A stretch of 64,000 nucleotides of DNA from Microbacterium sp. SORGH_AS_0862 (GTDB lineage Bacteria > Actinomycetota > Actinomycetes > Actinomycetales > Microbacteriaceae): NCBI RefSeq assembly GCF_030818795.1, contig NZ_JAUTAY010000001.1, positions 1,984,001 through 2,048,000 of the forward strand, given 5' to 3'. The position numbers and the translations under genes are program-made. Shown here in pieces: positions 8,455-17,534 of the stretch; position 1 is the stretch's first letter, and each line of letters begins with the position of its first letter. The notes beneath the pieces were generated by a model that was not told the DNA's origin, did no database searches, and saw only the letters and a list, made by a program, of their open reading frames with translations.

Positions 8455-9651
8455 TCAGCGCAGGCCGAGCACCGCATCCCAGACGGCGTCGGCCACCTCG
8501 CGCTTCGAGCCGGAGGTCTCGGTCTCGGAGCCCTCGGTCAGCAGCAACGCGGCGTTCTCCTCGGACTCGAATCCCTCGCTCCAGCCGACGCGGTTGACGA
8601 CGAGCAGATCGGCGCCCTTGCGCTCTCGCTTGCGGCGCCCCCGCTCACGGAGCTCGTCGCCGGATGCGGTCTCCGCGGCGAATCCGACGATGGTCTGGCC
8701 GGGTCGGCGTGTACGGGCGAGTCCCGCCAGTACGTCGGGGTTTTCGACGAGCCGCAGCGTCAGGGTGCCGTCGCCGCCCTCCTTCGTGAGCTTCGTGTCG
8801 GCGACCTCGTTCACGCGGTAGTCCGACACGGCGGCGGCCATCACGACGACATCCGCGACGGATGCGGCCGCCACGACCGCATCCTGCAGCTCGGCGGCCG
8901 TGCCCACGTGCGAGATGTGGATGCGCGGATGGGAGGCGGCCGAGGCGAGCACGGCCGCCTCCACGTGTGCGGCGACGAGATCGACCTCGGCTCCGCGGTC
9001 GGCGGCGGCCAGCGCGAGGGCGACGCCTTGCCTCCCGCTCGAGCGGTTGCCGATGAAGCGCACCGGGTCGAGTGGTTCGCGCGTGCCGCCCGCGCTCACG
9101 AGCACCCGCAGTCCTTCGAGGTCGGGTGCGGTCACCGCGCCGAGGGCCGTGCGCAGGATGTCCGCCGGCTCGCTCATTCGGCCGGGTCCGCTGTCGCCGC
9201 CGGTGAGGAGCCCATCGTCGGGGCCGACGACGATCACACCGCGGCTGCGCAGTGTCGCCATGTTGGCGGTCGTCGCGGGGTGGCGCCACATCTCGGTGTG
9301 CATCGCCGGGGCGATGACCACCGGCGCGGTCGTTGCGAGCAGAGTCGTGCCGAGCAGGTCATCGGCGATGCCGGCGGCCATCTTGGCGATGGTGTTCGCG
9401 GTGGTGGGCGCGACGATCACGAGATCCGCCTGCTGGCCGAGGGAGACGTGGCGCACGCGCGCGACGTCGTCGTGCACCGAGGTGGTGACGGGGTTGCGGC
9501 TGAGGGCCTCCCAGGTCGGCAGACCCACGAACCGCAGGGCATCGGCCGTGGGGACGACGTGAACCTCGTGGCCCGCGCGAACGAGGTCGCGCACCAGATG
9601 TACCGTCTTGTATGCGGCGATGCCGCCCGTGACTGCGACGACGACGAACAT
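8455..9651 (-). CDS. coaBC: bifunctional phosphopantothenoylcysteine decarboxylase/phosphopantothenate-cysteine ligase
   Basis: A 398-residue two-domain enzyme of coenzyme A synthesis. The N-terminal flavin-dependent decarboxylase (CoaC) has VVVAVTGGIAAYK at the start, APTTANTIAKMA and the catalytic PAMHTEMW. The C-terminal ligase (CoaB, from about residue 180) has VSAGGTREPLDPVRFIGN and the AAVSDYR element. Full length for the family. The ATG at 9651 lies six bases after GACAAT, suggesting a leaderless message. It is convergent, with zero gap, to the CDF gene. Confidence 0.95.
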   Translation of the reverse strand: MFVVVAVTGGIAAYKTVHLVRDLVRAGHEVHVVPTADALRFVGLPTWEALSRNPVTTSVHDDVARVRHVSLGQQADLVIVAPTTANTIAKMAAGIADDLLGTTLLATTAPVVIAPAMHTEMWRHPATTANMATLRSRGVIVVGPDDGLLTGGDSGPGRMSEPADILRTALGAVTAPDLEGLRVLVSAGGTREPLDPVRFIGNRSSGRQGVALALAAADRGAEVDLVAAHVEAAVLASAASHPRIHISHVGTAAELQDAVVAAASVADVVVMAAAVSDYRVNEVADTKLTKEGGDGTLTLRLVENPDVLAGLARTRRPGQTIVGFAAETASGDELRERGRRKRERKGADLLVVNRVGWSEGFESEENAALLLTEGSETETSGSKREVADAVWDAVLGLR

Positions 9652-9701
9652 GTCTCGATTGTCGCATCCGGCCCCGCCGCCCGAAGGAGACCGTTCCGCC
9701 G

Positions 9702-10427
9702 ATGTGCACCGTGATCGTCCGCGTGCCCGAGGACGCGAGTGAGTCCACGCGGATCGTGGCCATCCGCGACGAGGACCCGAATCGTCCGTGGAACCGGCTC
9801 GGTCCCTGGTGGCCGGACACCTACCCGGGGGTCATCGGGGTGCACGATGTGCGAGCCGGCGGGGCCTGGCTCGCCGCCGATCCTGCTGCATCGCGGCTGG
9901 CGGTGCTGCTGAACCGCGCCGACACCTCACCCCTCGCGGACGACGCGGTCACCTCGCGCGGCGTGCTGCCGCTGGAGGCGGTGGCGGGCCGTGCGCCCGA
10001 GGGTGCGCCGCCGACGCGAGGCTTCAACCTGCTCGACGTCTCTCAGGCCGGCGCTCGAGTCATCTCTTGGGACGGCGAGGCGCTGCGCGAGAGCGTGCTG
10101 AGCCCCGGCACCCACATGATCGCCCACGACGACCTCGACGATCCGCGCACCGCGCGCATCACCCACTGGCTGCCGCAGTTCGCCGCGCTGACCGAGGAGG
10201 GGCCGGGTGACGAGTGGTGGCGCACCTGGCTGGAGGTCATCGAGCGGAGCGCTGAGCTGGAGGCGACGGATGACCGCGCGCTCATCCGCGATCATCGCCA
10301 TCTGGGCATCCCGACGCTGTCGCTGCTCGTGTGCGTGGCGAGCGTCGGGGGAAGCGGCGGAGTGGACGTCCGCTACGCAGACCTTCCCGCGCCGGGACAC
10401 TGGGGGCCGCTCACCCCGACCGCCTGA
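9702..10427 (+). CDS. NRDE/TANGO2-like protein
   Basis: A 241-residue protein beginning MCTVIVRVPE, with RDEDPNRPW close behind. The initial Met-Cys-Thr and the N-R-D-E type motif (here IRDEDPNRPW) are features of the NRDE/TANGO2 family. GAAGGAG lies about a dozen bases before ATG 9702. Family members are linked to lipid or heme handling in eukaryotes, but the bacterial role is unsettled. It starts 50 bp from the divergent coaBC gene. Confidence 0.75.
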   Translation: MCTVIVRVPEDASESTRIVAIRDEDPNRPWNRLGPWWPDTYPGVIGVHDVRAGGAWLAADPAASRLAVLLNRADTSPLADDAVTSRGVLPLEAVAGRAPEGAPPTRGFNLLDVSQAGARVISWDGEALRESVLSPGTHMIAHDDLDDPRTARITHWLPQFAALTEEGPGDEWWRTWLEVIERSAELEATDDRALIRDHRHLGIPTLSLLVCVASVGGSGGVDVRYADLPAPGHWGPLTPTA

Positions 10428-10428
10428 G

Positions 10429-10755
10429 TCAGGAGGCCGTCGGCGCGGTGCGGGAGTCGAAGTGCTCGGCGACGAGCATGATGCCGCCCGACGAGTTGGC
10501 CGAGTTCGCCAGCTCTTCCACCCATTCGCGACTGAGCATGGCCGGTTCGGGGTCGTCGAAGACGAAGCGCAGCGGGATCGACGGATGCAGCCAGAGCGTG
10601 CTGCGACCGCGCGGCTGGTCGTCGGGGTGCCGCCACGACAGGGTGAAGCTCTCACCGCGGCGGAGCTTGGTCGCGATGACGACCTTGAGATGCGCGAGAG
10701 CACGATCCTCGATGTGGATCGGCGTGCTCCCGCCGCCGTAGTAGATGGTTCCCAT
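10429..10755 (-). CDS. DUF7882-like small protein, paralogue 1
   Basis: A 108-residue protein from ATG 10755 (MGTIYYGGG). TAGGGT ends exactly six bases before the ATG, so a leaderless transcript is likely; an in-frame GTG two codons upstream would overlap that element. The core (IEDRALAHLKVVIATKLRRG, SLWLHP-type strand, PEPAMLSREWVEELA) matches its neighbour at 10829 throughout. It belongs to a short family common in Microbacteriaceae whose function I do not know. Confidence 0.75.
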   Translation of the reverse strand: MGTIYYGGGSTPIHIEDRALAHLKVVIATKLRRGESFTLSWRHPDDQPRGRSTLWLHPSIPLRFVFDDPEPAMLSREWVEELANSANSSGGIMLVAEHFDSRTAPTAS

Positions 10756-10828
10756 GCGCACACCCTAATCCCGACCCGCCCGCAACGGGAGGTCACGGCA
10801 TCCGGGGCGCGCTGGTTATGCTCGTACC

Positions 10829-11143
10829 GTGGGCCGATTCATTTACGACACCGCCTCGAACGCCGTCGAGATCGAGGACAGGACTCTCGCGCACCTGCGC
10901 ATCGTCGTGATGAACAAGCTGCGCCGCGGTGAGCCGTTCATGTTCGACGTCGAGGTGGGCGACGGCAGCGGCCGCCGCAGCTTCTGGGTGCACCCCTCGG
11001 TGCCGATGCAGTTCCACTTCTACGGCTCCCGTCAGCCGAAGATCAACCGGGCCTGGGTCGAAGACCTCATGCTCGCCGCATCCGGTCCGCACGGGCTCTC
11101 AATCGTGCCCGAGCCGGCCGACGAGCCGGTCGACCACGGCTGA
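10829..11143 (+). CDS. DUF7882-like small protein, paralogue 2
   Basis: A 104-residue protein from GTG 10829. TATGCT at 10817-10822 leaves a six-base gap to the GTG, again a leaderless signature. The layout is identical to the divergent paralogue 74 bp away: IEDRTLAHLRIVVMNKLRRG, a SFWVHPSVPMQFHF strand, then a RAWVEDLMLAA helix. The aligned halves (LAHL..VV..KLRRGE.F) show recent common ancestry. Function unknown. Confidence 0.75.
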   Translation: MGRFIYDTASNAVEIEDRTLAHLRIVVMNKLRRGEPFMFDVEVGDGSGRRSFWVHPSVPMQFHFYGSRQPKINRAWVEDLMLAASGPHGLSIVPEPADEPVDHG

Positions 11144-11234
11144 GAGGTTTTAAGGCGCCGGGCGCCGGCTGTCAAGAGCGCCCGGGCTCGTCTCGCGGAT
11201 GCGGCAGGCTTGTCTTCCGCAGGAGGTGAGGCCG

Positions 11235-11372
11235 ATGCGCCCCCGCGACGAGAACGCTCAGCCCGATTCGCCCGAGGGCCCGCTGTTCGACAGCGTGCCG
11301 GGTATCGATGTCGTGGACGGAGAGCTCCTGCCGCGAACCGATGGGCCGGTCACTCCCGGATCGTCGCGCTGA
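11235..11372 (+). CDS. possible 45-residue hypothetical protein
   Basis: A short open frame MRPRDENAQPDSPEGP..., strongly acidic and proline-rich, preceded by a near-perfect Shine-Dalgarno AGGAGGTGAG (11221-11230) four bases before the ATG. It overlaps the 3' end of the convergent hydrolase by 23 bp. The strong ribosome-binding site is the main evidence. There is no recognisable domain. Confidence 0.45.
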   Translation: MRPRDENAQPDSPEGPLFDSVPGIDVVDGELLPRTDGPVTPGSSR

Positions 11373-12567
11373 TCCAGTCCAGCACGCGCTCGTGCACGAG
11401 GGTCCTCGCCAACGGCTCGCAATGTCCGTCCGCGCCCTCCGCCGCCGTGAAGCGCACCACCTGCGAGACGGTGGGCGTCATGGCCGCGAGCCTCTCCGAC
11501 TGACCCGGCCAGAACTGCTCGCCTTCGGGTGAGGTGATCAGCAGCGGCGTGTCGATGCGCGCGGCCTCGGCCTCCGACAGTGCGAACTCCCGGATGCGGC
11601 GGATCACCGCCGCATATCCGCCGGAATCGACCGGGCGGGCGCGGAACGCCCACGTCGCCGCGAGGTCGCGGGAGAACCGCATCCCGAGAGCCATGTCGCG
11701 GTCGAACTGCGCATCCTTGTCCTCATCGAGGAGCCTGCCGAGCGATGCCGGCAGATGGTCCGTCCATGACGTCGAAACGTCGACGACCCCGGGATCGACG
11801 ACGGCGGCCGCGAACCGGTGCTCGCCGGAGAGTGCCCGCGGGACCCAGTAGCCGGCTTGGCTGATGCCCCACACGATCAGGTGGTGCTCGTCGACGTAGC
11901 GGTGGCCGGCGAGTTCGTCGACGACGGGTGCCAGCACGTTCTCCCAGTCCGGCCGGAACGGGATGCCGTGCTGGAACAGCAGGGACTGCTGGCCGGGTCC
12001 GTCGAAGACGTAGGCATGGAAGCCCCGCGCCAGGGCGGCGGCGACGCCGGTGCCCCACAGCGAGCTGATCGAGCCGTCGCTGCCGTTGACGAAGACGATC
12101 GTCGGGCGGGGCCCCGCCGCATCCGCGTGGAAGAGATAGCCGGGCATCGCGGTGCCGTCGAGCGGAACGTCGATCCGGCTCATGCGCACACCGGCGTCTT
12201 CCGCGAACGCGTCCCACGCGGCGCGATGGGCGGTGAAGAGAGACGCGGCTCGGTCCTCGTCGTCGGCGGCGGATGCGGCGTCCACCGCGACCGCGAGGTA
12301 GTTCGCGGCGCGCAGCGACGCCCAGCGCGCCGTGTCGGCATGACCGTCGGCGGCCGCACCCTGCGCGTCCCGCGCGACGCGTTCGCCGAGCACCTGCCAC
12401 GTCGACAGCCACGCCCCCGCATCCTTCGCTTTCACGTCGCCGACGGCCGCGAGGACCTCGCCGATGTCCGCGCCGCCGGACGGTGCGAGGCCGAGCACGC
12501 AGCGCACCGTGAAGTCGCGGTCGGCCGACCGTGCGAACGGAGCGGCGAAGACACTGGCGTGCGACAT
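11350..12567 (-). CDS. alpha/beta-hydrolase family protein
   Basis: A 405-residue serine hydrolase. An N-terminal helical region of about 130 residues precedes the alpha/beta core: IVFVNGSDG (oxyanion region, about 157-165), nucleophile elbow GISQAG with Ser 236, and C-terminal GADGHCEP carrying the probable catalytic His. The build resembles peptidase S9 or 2,6-dihydropseudooxynicotine-hydrolase-type enzymes. The substrate is unknown. It lies 35 bp downstream of a class III aminotransferase on the same strand, so the two may be cotranscribed. A GGGGGG run precedes ATG 12567. Confidence 0.8.
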   Translation of the reverse strand: MSHASVFAAPFARSADRDFTVRCVLGLAPSGGADIGEVLAAVGDVKAKDAGAWLSTWQVLGERVARDAQGAAADGHADTARWASLRAANYLAVAVDAASAADDEDRAASLFTAHRAAWDAFAEDAGVRMSRIDVPLDGTAMPGYLFHADAAGPRPTIVFVNGSDGSISSLWGTGVAAALARGFHAYVFDGPGQQSLLFQHGIPFRPDWENVLAPVVDELAGHRYVDEHHLIVWGISQAGYWVPRALSGEHRFAAAVVDPGVVDVSTSWTDHLPASLGRLLDEDKDAQFDRDMALGMRFSRDLAATWAFRARPVDSGGYAAVIRRIREFALSEAEAARIDTPLLITSPEGEQFWPGQSERLAAMTPTVSQVVRFTAAEGADGHCEPLARTLVHERVLDWISATIRE

Positions 12568-12602
12568 GATCCCCCCGAATCGTCTCTGTGTCCGACAGTG
12601 TG

Positions 12603-14003
12603 TCAGAGGCGCTGCCAGGCCTCGGTGAGCACACCGCGCAGGATCTGCTCGATCTCGTCGAACTCCGCCGGCCCGATCGTGAGCGGCGGCGCGAGCTGGA
12701 TCACGGGATCCCCGCGGTCGTCCGCGCGGCAGTAGAGTCCTGCGTCGTACAGCGCCTTGGAGAGGAACCCTCGGAGAAGTCGCTCCGACTCCGCTTCATC
12801 GAAAGTCTCTTTCGTCGCCTTATCCTTGACGAGTTCGATACCGAAGAAGTACCCGGCGCCGCGGACGTCTCCCACGATCGGCAGATCGGTCAGCCGTTCG
12901 AGGGCGGCGCGGAAGAGGGGCGAGTTCTCGCGGACGTGCGCGTTGAGCTGCTCCTCCTCGAAGATGTCGAGGTTCTCGAGCGCGACCGCGGCCGAGACCG
13001 GATGCCCCGCGAACGTGTATCCGTGCGCGAAGCTCGTCGTTCCCGTGGCGAACGGCTCGTAGACGCGGTCGCTGACGATCGTGCCCCCGAGGGGGGAGTA
13101 TCCGCTCGTGACCGCTTTCGCGAAGGTGATCATGTCCGGCTGGTAGCCGAAGGCGTCGGCGGCGAAGTACTCTCCGACACGGCCGAAGGCGCAGATGACC
13201 TCGTCGCTGACGAGCAGGACGTCATGCCTGTCGCAGATCTCCCGCACCCGTGCGAAGTAGCCGGGCGGGGGAGGGAAGCACCCGCCCGAGTTCTGCACCG
13301 GCTCGAGGAAGACGGCGGCGACCGTGTCGGGGCCCTCGAAGAGGATCATCTCCTCGATGCGATCCGCCGCCCACCGGCCGAACTCCTCCTCCGAGGTGCC
13401 GGAGAAGCCCATCTCCGCGGCGCGGTAGAAGTTGGTGTTCGGCACGCGGAAGCCGCCCGGCGTGAGCGGCTCGAACATCTGCTTCATGCCCGGAAGCCCC
13501 GTGATCGCGAGCGCCCCCTGCGGGGTGCCGTGATACGCGATGGCGCGGGAGATGACCTTGTGCTTGCCGGGCTTGCCGACGAGTTTCCAGTAGTTCTTGG
13601 CGAGCTTGAACGCGGTCTCGACCGCCTCGCCGCCGCCCGTGGAGAAGAAGACGTGATTGAGATCTCCCGGGGCGAGATCCGCCAGACGGCCGGCGAGTTC
13701 GATCGCGGCGGGATGCGCGTACGACCAGATCGGGAAGAAGGCGAGCTGCTCCGCCTGCCGGGCGGCCGCCTGGGCGAGGCGGCGACGGCCGTGCCCGGCG
13801 TTGACGACGAACAGGCCGGCAAGCCCGTCGATGTAGCGGTGCCCCGCCGCATCCCAGATGTGATGCCCCTCGCCGCGGACGATGATCGGGACGCCGTCGG
13901 GCGAGTCCATCGTCGACTGCCGGGCGAAGTGCATCCAGAGGTGGTCGCGCGCCTTGCTCTGCAGGTCGGCGATGTCGAAGGACGGTGCGGGCTCAGGAGT
14001 CAT
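12603..14003 (-). CDS. class III PLP-dependent aminotransferase
   Basis: A 466-residue fold-type I omega-aminotransferase: STGGGEAVETA phosphate-binding loop near 121, Asp 267 in SDEV, and Schiff-base Lys 296 in FAKAVTSGY. ATG 14003 starts MTPEPAPSFD; the longer upstream open frame is proline- and arginine-rich noise. The segment AYHGTPQGALAITG and overall length suggest a putrescine-, beta-alanine- or spermidine-type pyruvate aminotransferase, but substrate is uncertain. It is distinct from the second class III enzyme at 56242-57543. The hydrolase gene follows 35 bp downstream. Confidence 0.85.
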   Translation of the reverse strand: MTPEPAPSFDIADLQSKARDHLWMHFARQSTMDSPDGVPIIVRGEGHHIWDAAGHRYIDGLAGLFVVNAGHGRRRLAQAAARQAEQLAFFPIWSYAHPAAIELAGRLADLAPGDLNHVFFSTGGGEAVETAFKLAKNYWKLVGKPGKHKVISRAIAYHGTPQGALAITGLPGMKQMFEPLTPGGFRVPNTNFYRAAEMGFSGTSEEEFGRWAADRIEEMILFEGPDTVAAVFLEPVQNSGGCFPPPPGYFARVREICDRHDVLLVSDEVICAFGRVGEYFAADAFGYQPDMITFAKAVTSGYSPLGGTIVSDRVYEPFATGTTSFAHGYTFAGHPVSAAVALENLDIFEEEQLNAHVRENSPLFRAALERLTDLPIVGDVRGAGYFFGIELVKDKATKETFDEAESERLLRGFLSKALYDAGLYCRADDRGDPVIQLAPPLTIGPAEFDEIEQILRGVLTEAWQRL

Positions 14004-14082
14004 GTCGGCGCCTTTCGTTGCGCCCGACGATACTCCCGCCCCCGGCCAAACTGTACCCGCCGGACGGTCCCCTCTTCCTCGG

Positions 14083-14116
14083 CCCGAGTTGCGTCGCATG
14101 TGCGCAGATGCGCCAC
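14083..14116 (+). repeat. type C repeat, copy C1
   Basis: CCCGAGTTGCGTCGCATGTG continuing to GCGCAGATGCGCCAC matches, in reverse orientation, 38804-38835 with one mismatch and a two-base gap over about 33 bp. Both copies lie in gene-free, repeat-rich gaps and are followed by GGATGCGG-rich sequence. Confidence 0.7.
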
Positions 14117-14287
14117 TTCTGCGCGGATGCGACGGTGATTGTCTGTGGCCGTTGCGCAGATGTGTGGCGGATGCGGATGCGGGTGCGGATGCGGGTGCGA
14201 CGTTCCGGATCGCTGCGCTCGCTCGACGACCGGGGCGGGGCTGCGCTCGCTCAACGACCCGGGTCGCGAAGCCGGAAGGCGCGAAGA

Positions 14288-14325
14288 GGCCGGCGCGCGA
14301 TCTGTCCCCCCAGCGCGCGCCGGCC
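14288..14325 (-). terminator. hairpin downstream of the GH3/ABC operon
   Basis: GGCCGGCGCGCG (14288-14299) and CGCGCGCCGGCC (14314-14325) form a perfect 12-bp stem around a 14-nt loop. It lies 16 bp past the GH3 stop codon, in the right place to end the minus-strand xylo-oligosaccharide operon. There is no uridine run, as is common for high-GC actinobacteria. Confidence 0.6.
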
Positions 14326-14340
14326 CGTCTCGCTCGGCGC

Positions 14341-16641
14341 CTACGACGTGATGCTCACCACCGTGAGCCGCTCGTCGCGCGCCGTGATCTCGTGCACCCC
14401 GCCCGCAAGAGTGGTGTCGGCGGCCGTCTCGCGCTCGTCGCAGGACGGTCCGACCCAGACCTCGAGGGCGCCGGGCTCCACCACCCGGCGATAGCCGCGG
14501 TCGGAGAAGGCGAGCCTCGCGGCGGGGACGACGAACTCGACCGTGGCGCGCTCGCCGGCGGCCAGCGTGACGCGGGCGTAGCCGACGAGCTGTGCGACCG
14601 GGCGCGTCACCGAGGCGACGGGGTCATGCGTGTACAGCTGCACCACGTCGACGCCGGAGCGGTCGCCGACGTTCTCGACCACGACGCGCGCCGTGAACCC
14701 GTCCGACGTGCTCGCGTCCGGATCCACCTCGAGGTCGCGGTGTGCGAAGCGCGTGTAGGACAGCCCGAAACCGAACGGGCGCACCGGGGTGCTGTCCGCG
14801 CTCGTGATCTCGTTCGCCGCGCCCAGCAGCGGATGCAGGTAGCTGTACGGCTGCGCGCCCGCCGATCGCGGCAGCGAGACGGGCAGCCGACCCGACGGCC
14901 CCGAATCCCCGGCGAGAAGGGACGCCAAGGCAGTGGCGCCCTCCTCGCCGGGGAAGAATGACTGCAGCACGGCAGCCGGCGCCGTCTCGCCCTCGAGGGC
15001 CCAATCGATCGCGTACGGGCGGCCCGACAGCACCACGAGGACCACGGGCGTTCCGGTGGCGACGATGCGCTCGACCAGCTCCCGCTGCACGCCGGGCAGC
15101 TCGAGCGACTCCACGTCGTTGCCCTCGCCGACCGTTCCCCGGCCGAAGAGCCCGGCGCGGTCGCCCACCGCGACGATCGCCACCTCTGCGTCGCGCGCGG
15201 CGTCGATCGCCTCGGTGAAGCCGGTGCGGTCCTCGCCTTCGACGGGGCAGCCCTCTGCGACATCGAAGGACGCCCCGGGGTAGCGCGCGACCAGCGCCTC
15301 GCGCAGCGAGGGGATCTCGAACCCCATCGGAACACCAGGATGGTGCGCCAGCACGTGGTTGGCGAAGGAGTAGCAGCCCATCAGCGCCGAGGCCGCATCC
15401 GCGTTCGGTCCGATCAGGGCGATGCGCGACGGCTCGGCGAGCGGCAGGACGCCGTCGTTGGAGAGCAGCACGATCGACTCGTCGGCCAGGCGGCGTGCGA
15501 GCGCACGGTGGCGAGGGGTATCGAGGTCGACGGATGCGGGTGCCGGCTCCTCGAAGGTGGCATCGAGCAGGCCGAGCTCCTCCTTCTGGGTGAGAACGCG
15601 CAGCACCGCCCGATCGACGTCCTCGATCGGGACCAGGCCGTCGCGGACGCGCTGGGCGAGAGGTGCCGTGTATGCGTCCCCGGTGGGCAGCTCCACGTCG
15701 ATGCCCGCCGCGAGTGCGAGCGCCGCCGCCTCGCCGCGGTCCGCGGCGATCTTGTGCATCGTCTCCAGGAACGCCACGGAGAAGTAGTCCGAGACCACGA
15801 CGCCGTCGAAGCCCCACTCCTCGCGCAGCAGCCCCGTCAGCAGTTCGCCGGATGCGGCCACCGGGACGCCGTCGATGTCGGCGTACGAGTTCATGACGCT
15901 GCGGGCGCCGCCGTCGCGCACGGCCATCTCGAACGGCGGCAGGAAGATGTCTTGCAGCTCGCGGCGCCCGGCGTGCACGGGGGCGTGGTTACGGCCCGCC
16001 TGTGAGGCGGAGTAGGCCGCGAAGTGCTTGAGGGTCGCGTGCACGCCCGCATCCTGCAGCCCGCGCACGTACGCGGTGCCGACGGTGCCGACGAGGTAAG
16101 GATCCTCGCCGATGCACTCGTCGACGCGGCCCCAGCGCGGGTCGCGGATGACGTCGAGCACCGGCGCGAGGCCCTGGTGGATACCGAGTTCGCGCATCGA
16201 CTCGCCGATCGCCTCGCCGACCTTGGCCACGAGCTGCGGATCGAACGCCGCGCCCCACGCGAGCGGGGTGGGGAACGTCGCCGCCTTCCACGCGGCCAGG
16301 CCCGTGAGGCATTCCTCGTGCACGATCGCGGGGATGCCCAGACGCGTCTGCTCCCGCAGCCGGCGCTGCTCGGACCACAACCATTCGGCGCGCTCGACCG
16401 GGTCGACCGGACGTGTGCCGTAGACGCGGGTGAGGTGGCCGATGCCGTGCACCGACGCATCCGCGTACCGGGTGGAGCCGGCCATCTCGCCCGCCATCGG
16501 CGCCACGACCTCGTCGCCCTGGTCGATCCAGAATCCGACGAGCTGCGCGAGCTTCTCGTCGAGAGTCATGCGTCCGAGCAGATCGACGACGCGCGAGCTG
16601 GGGGCGGCGGCGGACACGGCCGCATCCTGTTCGAGCGACAT
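14341..16641 (-). CDS. glycoside hydrolase family 3 (beta-xylosidase/beta-glucosidase type)
   Basis: A 766-residue intracellular GH3 enzyme. It contains the N-terminal TIM barrel (MTLDEKLAQLVGFW, KHFAAYSASQAGRNHAPV), catalytic nucleophile Asp in GVVVSDYFSV, a second alpha/beta domain (LIGPNADAASALMGCYSF) and a C-terminal fibronectin-III-like domain. There is no signal peptide. The start overlaps the stop of the sugar permease by one base (TGATG), so it is the last gene of the ABC operon. In a locus with GH43, xylA and xylB the likely job is hydrolysis of imported xylo-oligosaccharides. Beta-glucosidase activity cannot be excluded. Confidence 0.88.
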   Translation of the reverse strand: MSLEQDAAVSAAAPSSRVVDLLGRMTLDEKLAQLVGFWIDQGDEVVAPMAGEMAGSTRYADASVHGIGHLTRVYGTRPVDPVERAEWLWSEQRRLREQTRLGIPAIVHEECLTGLAAWKAATFPTPLAWGAAFDPQLVAKVGEAIGESMRELGIHQGLAPVLDVIRDPRWGRVDECIGEDPYLVGTVGTAYVRGLQDAGVHATLKHFAAYSASQAGRNHAPVHAGRRELQDIFLPPFEMAVRDGGARSVMNSYADIDGVPVAASGELLTGLLREEWGFDGVVVSDYFSVAFLETMHKIAADRGEAAALALAAGIDVELPTGDAYTAPLAQRVRDGLVPIEDVDRAVLRVLTQKEELGLLDATFEEPAPASVDLDTPRHRALARRLADESIVLLSNDGVLPLAEPSRIALIGPNADAASALMGCYSFANHVLAHHPGVPMGFEIPSLREALVARYPGASFDVAEGCPVEGEDRTGFTEAIDAARDAEVAIVAVGDRAGLFGRGTVGEGNDVESLELPGVQRELVERIVATGTPVVLVVLSGRPYAIDWALEGETAPAAVLQSFFPGEEGATALASLLAGDSGPSGRLPVSLPRSAGAQPYSYLHPLLGAANEITSADSTPVRPFGFGLSYTRFAHRDLEVDPDASTSDGFTARVVVENVGDRSGVDVVQLYTHDPVASVTRPVAQLVGYARVTLAAGERATVEFVVPAARLAFSDRGYRRVVEPGALEVWVGPSCDERETAADTTLAGGVHEITARDERLTVVSITS

Positions 16642-17534
16642 CAGCCCTTCACCGCCCCGGTCAGACCGCCGACGATACGACGCTCGAAGAGGCTGAAGAA
16701 CACGAGGGCGGGGATCATCGACAGCGAGGTGAAGGCGAGCACCTTGGCCGTGTCGACCGAATACTGCGACGCGAACGCCTGCGTGCCCAGCGGCAGCGTG
16801 AAGGACGCCTCGTTGTTGAGGATGAACAGCGGGAGCATGTAGGAGTTCCAACTCTGGACGAAGACGAGGATGCCGACGGTGATGATGCCGGGCACCGCGA
16901 GGGGGACGACCATGCGCCAGAAGAAGCCGAGGCGCGAGCATCCGTCGATGGATGCGGCCTCCTGGAGCTCATGGGGGATCGCGGCGAGGAAGGGCACGAG
17001 GATGATGATCGTCATCGGCAGGCCGAAGGCGATCTGCGGCACGATGACGCCCGCGAGCGAGTTCATGAGTCCGAGGTCGCGCACCAGGATGTACAGGGGC
17101 GTGATCGCGACCGTCATCGGGAACATCAGCCCTGCGGTGAACAGCGCGTAGAACGCACCGCGTCCGCGGAAGTTGTACCGTGCGAGCGCGAAGGCAGCCA
17201 TGAGCCCCAGGACCACCACGAACAGTGTCGTGGCGACCGCGGCGATGAGCGAGTTGCCCACCTGGCGCCAGAAGACGCCGCTGGCCAGCACGTTGACGTA
17301 GTTCTCCCAGTTCCACGTCGTCGGAAGACCGGACGGGTCGAGGGTGATCTCGGAGTTCGTGCGGAAGCCGCCGAAGATGATGTACGCGACGGGCGCCAGC
17401 ATCAGGGCGACGAGCACCAGGGCGATGAAGTAGACGGCGAGGTTGGACGACTTCCGCTGGCTGGGAAGGCCGCTCGAGTGTCGGCGGGGCGGGGTGCGAC
17501 GGCCCGGCGTGACGACGGCAGCGGTGGCGGTCAT
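16641..17534 (-). CDS. sugar ABC transporter permease (MalG type)
   Basis: A 297-residue CUT1-family inner-membrane permease with six membrane segments. The cytoplasmic EAA loop (ELQEAASIDGCSRLGFFWRM, about residues 205-224) contacts the ATPase. ATG 17534 overlaps the preceding permease stop by four bases. It forms the importer channel together with the MalF-type partner. Likely substrate: xylo-oligosaccharides, inferred from the neighbouring glycosidases. Confidence 0.92.
   Translation of the reverse strand: MTATAAVVTPGRRTPPRRHSSGLPSQRKSSNLAVYFIALVLVALMLAPVAYIIFGGFRTNSEITLDPSGLPTTWNWENYVNVLASGVFWRQVGNSLIAAVATTLFVVVLGLMAAFALARYNFRGRGAFYALFTAGLMFPMTVAITPLYILVRDLGLMNSLAGVIVPQIAFGLPMTIIILVPFLAAIPHELQEAASIDGCSRLGFFWRMVVPLAVPGIITVGILVFVQSWNSYMLPLFILNNEASFTLPLGTQAFASQYSVDTAKVLAFTSLSMIPALVFFSLFERRIVGGLTGAVKG

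Larger units (their letters stand above)
14004..14340. other. 337-bp gene-free region rich in repeats
   Basis: It separates the aminotransferase start from the GH3 stop on the same strand. It holds a type C repeat (14083-14116), tandem hexamers of the GGATGC/GGGTGC type (about 14167-14200), a 20-bp direct repeat GCTGCGCTCGCTCRACGACC at 14212-14231 and 14240-14259, and the terminator-like hairpin at 14288-14325. I see no credible coding sequence. Confidence 0.7.

Noticed and set aside
12588..14138. 516-codon plus-strand open frame
   Set aside because: Antisense to the class III aminotransferase, which has full motifs. Shadow frame.
14000..14254. Minus-strand frame with a run of His-Pro pairs, resembling a metal-binding tail
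   Set aside because: It is a translation of the GGATGC/GGGTGC tandem hexamers. No start signal and overlaps repeats.
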